Below, one piece after another: positions 1 to 3,987 of a stretch of DNA of 6,469 nucleotides. Source of the stretch: Bacteroidota bacterium (GTDB taxonomy: Bacteria > Bacteroidota > Bacteroidia > Sphingobacteriales > Sphingobacteriaceae). Where the stretch lies: contig JANYAB010000043.1 of NCBI GenBank assembly GCA_025355225.1, positions 1 through 6,469 of the forward strand, written 5' to 3'. Every line of letters begins with the position of its first letter. Within the stretch, counting starts at the first letter, position 1. The translations under genes and the position numbers were made by a program. The notes under the pieces are model-generated. The model worked only from the letters and a program-made list of their open reading frames with translations. It was not told the DNA's origin and did not search any database.

Positions 1-104
1 TGCAAATCACGGGATGAAGCGTTTTCATAGCCTTTTTCCCAAAAAACTTTGATAGCCTTATCGAGGGCCTCTTCTTCATTATATATCTTATTCCTGCCTG
101 CCAT
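1..104 (-). CDS. TetR/AcrR-family transcriptional repressor (N-terminal part only)
   Basis: The reverse strand reads MAGRNKIYNEEEALDKAIKV and continues with FWEKGYENASSRDL up to the window edge, so about 34 residues are visible. This is the first helix and the start of the helix-turn-helix of a TetR/AcrR repressor: a short basic leader, a helix with alternating Ala/Ile, then the F-W-E-K-G-Y-E-x-A-S/T signature. The ligand-binding domain lies outside the window, so no inducer or target can be suggested. A promoter-like motif and an inverted repeat directly upstream fit autoregulation, which is usual for the family. The start is the only ATG available between the promoter motif and the conserved region. 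Confidence 0.8.
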   Translation of the reverse strand, partial: MAGRNKIYNEEEALDKAIKVFWEKGYENASSRDL

Positions 105-120
105 GATTATTATTCTGATG

Positions 121-151
121 CAAATATACATATTGTATCGAATGATACAAA
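121..151 (-). promoter_or_regulatory. Promoter with embedded operator for the TetR-type gene
   Basis: Read on the minus strand, TTTG (148-151) is followed after 19 bp by TATATTTG (121-128), an exact match to the Bacteroidota primary promoter pattern TTTG-N19-TAnnTTTG. Inside it lies a perfect inverted repeat, TTGTATC (133-139), GAAT, GATACAA (144-150). The left edge of the repeat overlaps the -33 box and the rest fills most of the spacer, so a bound dimer would block polymerase. It lies 29 bp upstream of the TetR start. The motifs are seen directly; TetR binding is inferred from position. Confidence 0.6.
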
Positions 152-199
152 TTAAATTAAAATGTTTTTTTTAGTTAGATTAAATACAGTATAAATGCT

Positions 200-388
200 A
201 TGGGGCAAATAAACAGGTCATTTTTAAATGACCGTATAATCAACTCCGCAAAGAAAACTCCTTATGCTGGCGGCTTTAGCATGAACGATGTTACTGAATA
301 TTACGGCAGGCTTCACCCGGTTATTCCGTGCGCTTTAGAGCATCGGGTTGTGTTGAAAAGAAGGAAGATCGCAATTAATAATCAATAA
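200..388 (+). CDS. Short ORF of unknown function, possibly a stump of a Crp/Fnr regulator gene
   Basis: This open frame of 62 codons has no recognisable ribosome-binding site or promoter. From the internal ATG at 281 it reads MNDVTEYYGRLHPVIPCALE and then HRVVLKRRKIAINNQ. That resembles, from memory of the family, the first 35 or so residues of some Bacteroidota Crp/Fnr regulators (a Y-x-G-x-L-H-P stretch, then L-K-x-R-K-I-A before the cyclic-nucleotide-binding barrel). The frame stops exactly where the barrel should begin, and no continuation is visible in the other frames. The first 27 residues resemble nothing I know. It may be a gene remnant, or not expressed at all. Confidence 0.25.
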   Translation: MGQINRSFLNDRIINSAKKTPYAGGFSMNDVTEYYGRLHPVIPCALEHRVVLKRRKIAINNQ

Positions 389-442
389 ATTAATATGGTC
401 AAAGTGTTACGAGATTAAATGTTTGCTATTCCGGAATGAGGT

Positions 443-486
443 GACCAATGGATCCGGAATGTCCATTTACCAATAATTGGTCTTTT
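443..486 (+). terminator. Weak hairpin with short T-tract
   Basis: GACCAAT (443-449) is complementary to ATTGGTC (476-482), and ATGGA (448-452) to TCCAT (462-466); TTTT follows at 483-486. A smaller alternative hairpin is ACCA-ATAAT-TGGT (470-482 region). The T-tract is on the + strand, so it would end a transcript from the 200-388 region. On the minus strand, just past the lipoprotein stop, the stem has no T-run. TCCGGAATG also occurs twice here, at about 430 and 453. Function is uncertain. Confidence 0.3.
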
Positions 487-958
487 ATGGCTTTGGTAGG
501 ATGGCGTCATTTACCAGCTTGCTGTCTACAAACTGTTCAAACCTTATTATTTTTCCATCTTTCAATTTCCAGACATGGGCTACCCGGGCTTCAAAATATT
601 TGCCGGTGATTTTGTAAATGCCTGTGTAGGTACCGTAGGCAGCAACCTTATCATCACTTGCAACATAGTCTTCCGGAGTAAACTTATAATCCACCCATTC
701 GCTTCCCAAGCGGCTAAAAACGTTTTTTGTAACGTTCTGCAAACCTATGTAGGTTCCTGCGTAAGGAAAACCTTTGGCTTCAGTCCAGGAGATATCTTCG
801 GCTGCATATTTGATTAAATTTTTGCCGTTTTCTTCTGAAGTCTTTCCTTCATAAGTGCTTTTTATAATTTCAAGATTTGTCATTTTCTTTTGATTTAAAG
901 AACAACCTGACAGCGCAATAAGCATTGTCAGGTTGAACAATATTTTCAATTTTACCAT
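485..958 (-). CDS. SnoaL-like / NTF2-fold lipoprotein
   Basis: The 157-residue product starts with a lipoprotein signal peptide: Lys3/Lys5, a hydrophobic stretch, and the lipobox L16-S-G-C19. Residues +2 to +4 after the cysteine (S-L-N) are not acidic, so there is no obvious Bacteroidota surface-export signal and a periplasm-facing anchor is likely. Residues about 27-150 look like a SnoaL/NTF2 cone: an initial helix (NLEIIKSTYEG), a middle segment with W58, G63 and Y66, then long strands ending in AHVWKLKDGKIIRFEQFVDS. This family contains both small enzymes and binding proteins, and no catalytic set can be assigned. The start overlaps the stop of the upstream MBL gene by 7 bp (ATGGTAA), so the two are probably translationally coupled. 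The fold call is fairly secure; the substrate is unknown. Confidence 0.8.
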   Translation of the reverse strand: MVKLKILFNLTMLIALSGCSLNQKKMTNLEIIKSTYEGKTSEENGKNLIKYAAEDISWTEAKGFPYAGTYIGLQNVTKNVFSRLGSEWVDYKFTPEDYVASDDKVAAYGTYTGIYKITGKYFEARVAHVWKLKDGKIIRFEQFVDSKLVNDAILPKP

Positions 959-1842
959 TTCATTTCTCCTGTGTTTACTTTTGCACCTATTTGTAAGGCT
1001 ACGTCAAAAGTAAGCGCAGGGTATTTTTCTTTTATCGCTGCAACCAGCGCTGTTGAACTTTTGTTGGTTTTCAAAGCTTCTTCGTAAAATTCGATATAGC
1101 TTTTTGTATGCTTTACAGCGCTTTCATCAAATGGGCTTGCTGAATTAGCGTGGGCAGGAATCACGATAGCAGGATGTAATGCTTCAATTTTATCTAAAAC
1201 ATTAGTCCATTGCTTACGCGCATCAGCGGTCTGCGCATCCGCCATCCAAAGGTTGAATGTGGTTCCAAAAACGTTGATACCACCTATAACTGCTTTGATG
1301 GAAGGTATCCATACAAAAGTTTTGGTGGGAAATTCTTCTAAGCCTGCAACCTCTAATTTCTGTCCTTCCAGCTCAATGCTGTTGCCTTTTAAAACCTGAG
1401 GTAAGATAACATTTGAAGTTACCTTGTTACCTAATTGCCCACCCCAAACTTCTAACTTCTTTTGAGCAGTCGCTTTGATATGTTCCACTGTCGCCGGTGA
1501 GGCATAAGCAGTTACTTCCGGGAAGTATTTTTTGAAAACTTCCAGTCCGAAATAAAAATCAGGGTCGCCGTAAGAAACATAAATAGTAGTTAATTTTTTG
1601 CCGGAATTTTTGATTTCCTGCGCTACTTTATCAGCATCTGTCAGGGTGAATTGCGCGTCAATTAAAACGGCGTCAGTTTTACCGGATACAATAACCGATG
1701 CTACACCAAAACTGTTTTCTGATGCGTTGTAAACCTGTAGTTTTAAATTGCCTGCTTCAATCGTTTTGAAACTTTGTGCCTGTGATTCCATTTTGAGTAA
1801 AATTAGAGTTGTTAATAATGTTATTGAAATAATTTGCTTCAT
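952..1842 (-). CDS. Exported metallo-beta-lactamase-fold protein with degenerate metal site
   Basis: The product has 296 residues from the ATG at 1842. The frame is open to an upstream ATG at 1911, but the downstream start is preferred: it gives a clean signal peptide (MKQIISITLLTTLILLKMES, then QAQS), and the longer form would translate through a palindrome and promoter-like motif. The fold is seen in TDAVLIDAQFTL (strand and D of the core), the motif region YVSYGDPDFYFG (residues 88-99), WIPSIKAVIGGINVFG (about 178-193) and VIPAH (227-231). In active relatives the motif is HxHxDH; here it is Y91-x-D93-x-D95-F96, so three of four positions differ. The later ligand Asp (usually in G-D) also seems replaced, while His231 is kept. 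Hydrolase activity therefore cannot be assumed. It follows the Crp/Fnr gene by 86 bp and overlaps the lipoprotein gene. Confidence 0.85.
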   Translation of the reverse strand: MKQIISITLLTTLILLKMESQAQSFKTIEAGNLKLQVYNASENSFGVASVIVSGKTDAVLIDAQFTLTDADKVAQEIKNSGKKLTTIYVSYGDPDFYFGLEVFKKYFPEVTAYASPATVEHIKATAQKKLEVWGGQLGNKVTSNVILPQVLKGNSIELEGQKLEVAGLEEFPTKTFVWIPSIKAVIGGINVFGTTFNLWMADAQTADARKQWTNVLDKIEALHPAIVIPAHANSASPFDESAVKHTKSYIEFYEEALKTNKSSTALVAAIKEKYPALTFDVALQIGAKVNTGEMKW

Positions 1843-1866
1843 CTGTAAGTGCTTTAAATTATAATG

Positions 1867-1874
1867 CAAAGGTG
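1867..1874 (-). promoter_or_regulatory. Candidate -7 element for the MBL-lipoprotein operon
   Basis: On the minus strand CACCTTTG matches TAnnTTTG at five of six fixed positions and lies 24 bp before the ATG at 1842. There is no good TTTG box about 19 bp upstream; that place is next to the palindrome at 1897-1912, as expected for an activator-dependent promoter. This is inference from a weak motif. Confidence 0.35.
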
Positions 1875-1896
1875 CATCCATCCATAGCGCGAAAAG

Positions 1897-1912
1897 ATTG
1901 AACAAGTTCAAT
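1897..1912. promoter_or_regulatory. Candidate Crp/Fnr-type operator
   Basis: ATTGAAC-AA-GTTCAAT is a perfect 7-2-7 inverted repeat in the gap between the regulator gene and the MBL gene. Its inner 14 bp (TTGAA-N4-TTCAA) have the length and the outer TTGA/TCAA bases of the classic FNR site TTGAT-N4-ATCAA. The centre is about 62 bp before the MBL start codon and about 38 bp upstream of the last base of the candidate -7 element. The neighbouring Crp/Fnr protein is the obvious candidate ligand. The symmetry is seen directly; binding is inferred. Confidence 0.5.
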
Positions 1913-1928
1913 AAATTAAAAACTGCAT

Positions 1929-2510
1929 TTATTTTCGACCGGCTATCTTCTTTCTGATCTTACTCAGGAACTCATGGCTGATCCCTAAATAAGCAGCTAT
2001 CTGCAGGTTAGAAAGACGTTGGAATAATTCAGGATATTTCTCCATGAAGTCGAGATAGCGCCGGTCTGCAGTTTTACTTAAATTGTCGATCATTCTCCTC
2101 TGTAAGGCTGCATGCGTTTTTTGAGTCATTACTCGGAATAGCTTTTCTATTTTAGGCAGATTGGTATAGGCAAATTCTTTGTCCTTTTTGGAAATCAGTA
2201 GAACCTCACTATCTTCAATTGCTTCTATGTAAAGTTGCGAAGGCATACCATTGGTAAAACTGTCAATATCAGTGATCCACCAATTCTCAGCTGCAAAGTA
2301 TAATATTTGCTCAAAACCATTCTGATCAATATGATAAACGCGAAAAAGCCCTTTGTTTACAAAGCCTTCAAACCTGCAAACTTCACCAGCTCTCAGCAAG
2401 AAACTTTTTTTACGAATGAGTTTTTGTTGAAATAAATTGCAAAATACTTCAGTTTCTTCTTCGGAAAGCGCAATATGTTTGATGATATTTTGTTTGATTA
2501 GTTCTGTCAT
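1929..2510 (-). CDS. Crp/Fnr-family transcriptional regulator
   Basis: The 193-residue product has the usual length of the Bacteroidota Crp/Fnr group. Residues about 20-115 form the cyclic-nucleotide-binding-type barrel (KKSFLLRAGEVC, then FVNKGLFRVYHIDQNGFEQI, and the aromatic FAAENWWITD that is typical of this group). Residues about 118-142 fit the dimer helix, and 164-188 the winged helix-turn-helix, with recognition helix SHEFLSKIRKK. The canonical cAMP-contacting Glu/Arg pattern is not evident and there are only two cysteines (24 and 45), so it is probably neither a true cAMP receptor nor an iron-sulphur FNR. The effector is unknown. It lies upstream of, and in the same direction as, the MBL and lipoprotein genes, with a candidate operator between them, so they are its likely targets. 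No convincing promoter was found upstream of 2510. Confidence 0.88.
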   Translation of the reverse strand: MTELIKQNIIKHIALSEEETEVFCNLFQQKLIRKKSFLLRAGEVCRFEGFVNKGLFRVYHIDQNGFEQILYFAAENWWITDIDSFTNGMPSQLYIEAIEDSEVLLISKKDKEFAYTNLPKIEKLFRVMTQKTHAALQRRMIDNLSKTADRRYLDFMEKYPELFQRLSNLQIAAYLGISHEFLSKIRKKIAGRK

Positions 2511-2525
2511 CGCTGATTAATTATA

Positions 2526-2586
2526 CTGGTACTAAGCTACCATTATATCTCTTGTAACGCATCTTTGTTAGATGGGCAACCGTTTT
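2526..2586 (+). repeat. Intergenic repeat family, degenerate copy D with hairpin
   Basis: TACCATTA (2538-2545) followed after 8 bp by GTAACGCATCT (2554-2564) is shared exactly, apart from a 7-bp gap there, with copy C (3499-3524). The preceding CTGGTACTAAGC is a worn version of the CTGGTTCG core seen in copy A. The end can fold as AACG-CATCT, loop TTGTT, AGATG, a six-base bulge, CGTT and a four-T tract, so it looks like a decayed terminator. It begins 15 bp upstream of the Crp/Fnr gene and points away from it. Confidence 0.5.
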
Positions 2587-2700
2587 GACAATTAACCCCG
2601 TCGTAGTCAATCAACAAAGTATTACACCTTTTAGCTAATGCATTTATGTACCCTTTTTTAGTTTCCTTTAATGAACTGAAAAAATGAATATTCAATAATT

Positions 2701-2725
2701 TTTAGCTGGTTCGAAATTTGTACCA
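2701..2725 (+). repeat. Intergenic repeat family, copy A
   Basis: The 25-bp unit ends in CTGGTTCGAAATTTGTACCA and shares GGTTCG, three variable bases and TTTGTACCA with copies B and C. Unlike B and C, it is not directly followed by a T-tailed hairpin; copy B begins 11 bp further on, so A and B are almost tandem. Confidence 0.55.
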
Positions 2726-2736
2726 TCAATGTCTTC

Positions 2737-2790
2737 AAATCCCAGCTATTTTCTGTAAATCAGCTATAAACCGGTTCGAGGTTTGTACCA
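2737..2790 (+). repeat. Intergenic repeat family, copy B
   Basis: This 54-bp unit aligns with copy C (3451-3503) over its whole length with a single one-base gap, with about 42 of 53 positions identical by eye. The most conserved part is ATAAACCGGTTCG, then TTTGTACCA after three bases. It is followed 14 bp later by the terminator at 2805-2848. The unit lies between two minus-strand genes with nothing coding on its own strand. Confidence 0.6.
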
Positions 2791-2804
2791 CGACCGACCC
2801 CATC

Positions 2805-2848
2805 ATGGGGCAAGGTCTTAAAATCAGACTTTTGCCCCATTTTTTTTG
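2805..2848 (+). terminator. Strong rho-independent terminator with competing hairpin
   Basis: ATGGGGCAA (2805-2813) pairs with TTGCCCCAT (2832-2840); GTCT (2815-2818) pairs with AGAC (2826-2829), separated by a small internal loop. An eight-T run (2840-2847) follows. Upstream bases can form a competing fold: GACC (2792-2795) with GGTC (2814-2817), and CCCC (2798-2801) with GGGG (2807-2810) around loop ATCAT. That fold would occupy the left arm of the terminator, a layout like an attenuator. On the minus strand there is no T-run after the stem, so it does not serve the VOC gene. Confidence 0.75.
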
Positions 2849-2956
2849 CTCGTAACTCTTTGTTTTTCAGATATAACTAAAAGCTATCTTGACGCAGGGA
2901 TAATCTTATTTGGTCGTTATGCTGCCCATTTTGGAAAATTCCACATCATTCGGCTC

Positions 2957-3406
2957 CTATAATTCGATCTTATTGCCCTCCGGGTCCATTAAGTGTACAA
3001 AATTGCCATAGCTCGTCTTTTGCACGCTGTCAGTCGGCAGAATACCCGCCGCTTTCATTTGGGCTAAAAGCTGATCCAATCCTTCCACGCGGTAATTGAT
3101 CATAAATTGCTTTTCAGATGGCTGAAAGTATTTGGTGGTTTCCCTAAACGGCGCCCATATGGTAAAACCCTTTTTTGTGCTGTCCATGCCCTGGTGCCAT
3201 TCAAAATTTGAACCGTCTACCCCCATACGGATGCCCAGATTCTTGCTGTACCAGGCCTTAAGCGCCGCGGGGTCTTTAGCCTTAAAAAAAATACCGCCGA
3301 TGCCCGTCACCCGCGGACCGCTATTGACCGGGTTGGTTAAACGGCTGAAACCATAGCCCAACAGGAAGGTCGCGCAAAGCAGGCCGATTAGTGTAAACTT
3401 TTTCAT
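2957..3406 (-). CDS. Exported VOC-family (glyoxalase/bleomycin-resistance fold) protein, C-terminally truncated
   Basis: The product has 149 residues. Residues 1-22 (MKKFTLIGLLCATFLLGYGF) are a signal peptide or membrane anchor, so the domain is outside the cytoplasm. Residues about 32-149 form a single VOC domain: VTGIGGIFFKAKDPAALKAW and the following YSKNLGI begin the first beta-alpha-beta-beta-beta module, and the end (GNFVHLMDPEGNKIEL) carries the Glu that usually binds metal in the last strand. The frame ends at an amber codon (2957-2959), but beyond it the same frame continues as EPNDVEFSKMGSITTK to TAA at 2906-2908. Relatives typically continue I-E-L-W-E-P, so TAG seems to replace a TGG tryptophan codon. 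The lost 17 residues lie after the fold core, so the protein may still work. Substrate unknown; VOC members include dioxygenases, isomerases and binding proteins. Confidence 0.85.
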   Translation of the reverse strand: MKKFTLIGLLCATFLLGYGFSRLTNPVNSGPRVTGIGGIFFKAKDPAALKAWYSKNLGIRMGVDGSNFEWHQGMDSTKKGFTIWAPFRETTKYFQPSEKQFMINYRVEGLDQLLAQMKAAGILPTDSVQKTSYGNFVHLMDPEGNKIEL

Positions 3407-3422
3407 GATATGCGTTTTAACC

Positions 3423-3452
3423 TAAAGATAGGAAATAGATTTTAGTTCCAAA
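3423..3452 (-). promoter_or_regulatory. Promoter of the VOC gene
   Basis: On the minus strand TTTG (3449-3452) is followed after 18 bp by TATCTTTA (3423-3430), which matches TAnnTTTG except for the last base. It lies 16 bp before the ATG at 3406, a reasonable leader for Bacteroidota. Its upstream edge touches repeat copy C. Confidence 0.5.
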
Positions 3453-3503
3453 ATCCAGCGATTTGTTGCTAATCCAAAATAAACCGGTTCGGGATTTGTA
3501 CCA
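3451..3503 (+). repeat. Intergenic repeat family, copy C
   Basis: The 53-bp unit is colinear with copy B (2737-2790) and contains AAACCGGTTCGGGATTTG followed by TACCA. The further bases TACCATTA and GTAACGCATCT link it to copy D. A terminator hairpin follows at 3516-3547. The unit reads away from the VOC gene and lies just upstream of that gene's promoter. Confidence 0.6.
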
Positions 3504-3515
3504 TTAGGGACCAGT

Positions 3516-3547
3516 AACGCATCTCATGAAAATGAGGAGCGTTTTTT
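3516..3547 (+). terminator. Rho-independent terminator after repeat copy C
   Basis: AACGC (3516-3520) pairs with GCGTT (3539-3543), and CTCAT (3523-3527) with ATGAG (3532-3536), with a two-by-two internal loop and a GAAA tetraloop. A six-T run (3542-3547) overlaps the end of the stem. No + strand gene lies upstream within the window; only antisense DNA of the VOC gene and the repeat do. Confidence 0.7.
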
Positions 3548-3591
3548 GTTTGCGAATCTGTAATATTCATACTTCTCTTTAAAAACTTTTT

Positions 3592-3899
3592 GATTTCAAA
3601 ATTGTTGGTGATATTAAGTTAAAGCCACCGATCGAAGCTAAAGAAACCTTAAAAGTTCATATAGCTAAATTAGCCATATTGACTGGCGAACAGTTTGATT
3701 ATTTCTTTTCGCAATTTAAGAAAAAGGGTTTTCAAAAAGGTCAGGATTTGATTAGTGCCGATCTGAAAATATTCATACTGCAGTTTGCACGCCCACCTGG
3801 TGAGCTTCCGAAAAAAATGCATTATATAATCATACCAAAGCTACCATCAATGTGAACAGCGTTCTCAATCAAACGGTAACTGATCTGATAACTAAATAA
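3592..3899 (+). pseudogene. Decayed Crp/Fnr-family regulator gene
   Basis: The frame from 3592 reads DFKIVGDIKLKPPIEAKETL, then LAILTGEQFDYFFSQFKKKG and FQKGQDLIS, which is the N-terminus of a Crp/Fnr regulator, but no start codon is present. It then jumps to ADLKIFILQFA, a barrel strand that normally comes about 25-30 residues later, so an internal deletion is implied. Near 3788-3790 one base seems lost: the other frame then gives T-W-stop(TGA, 3801-3803)-ASEKNALYNHTKATINVNSV and ends at TAA 3897-3899, where relatives have a W-W pair. The dimer helix and helix-turn-helix are missing. The original frame stops at TGA 3853-3855. It belongs to a different subgroup from the intact regulator at 1929-2510. 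Family identity is from remembered consensus and is fairly strong; the product cannot be functional. Confidence 0.7.
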
Positions 3900-3987
3900 C
3901 TCACAATATTTTTTTGTTTATGCCGGGCAGCAGACATCGGCAATTCATATTTCGGGAAAATACCTTAAAAAAATAAATCTCAAAACC

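Larger units (their letters stand above)
2511..2905. other. Intergenic region without genes, holding repeat-family members
   Basis: No supportable coding frame was found on either strand between the regulator start and the end of the extended VOC frame. The stretch holds three members of one repeat family (2526-2586, 2701-2725 and 2737-2790) and a strong + strand terminator (2805-2848). TAGCTGG (2703-2709) and CCAGCTA (2742-2748) form a further 7-bp inverted repeat. Since no + strand gene precedes the terminator, this is a plausible place for a small RNA. Confidence 0.5.

Noticed and set aside
575..817. Plus-strand frame opposite the lipoprotein gene
   Set aside because: It is antisense to a clear SnoaL-like domain, with no start signal or recognisable product.
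1843..1911. Longer MBL product starting at the ATG at 1911
   Set aside because: It would put 23 residues before a clean signal peptide and would translate through the palindrome and the candidate promoter.
2957..2959. TAG as a recoded pyrrolysine codon
   Set aside because: Recoding is not expected in Bacteroidota, no pyl genes are visible, and a simple TGG to TAG mutation explains the data.
3132..3356. Plus-strand frame opposite the VOC gene
   Set aside because: It lies wholly antisense to a well-supported VOC domain and its translation resembles no family.
2701..3503. The GGTTCGA-containing repeats as tRNA genes or tRNA 3' ends
   Set aside because: GGTTCGA recalls a tRNA T-arm and TACCA recalls an acceptor end, but the bases flanking the loop do not form a five-base T-stem and no other tRNA arms are present upstream. 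A decayed attachment site remains a faint possibility only.
2526..3503. CRISPR array
   Set aside because: Only four unequal copies, spaced irregularly and separated by a gene, with no uniform spacers and no cas genes.
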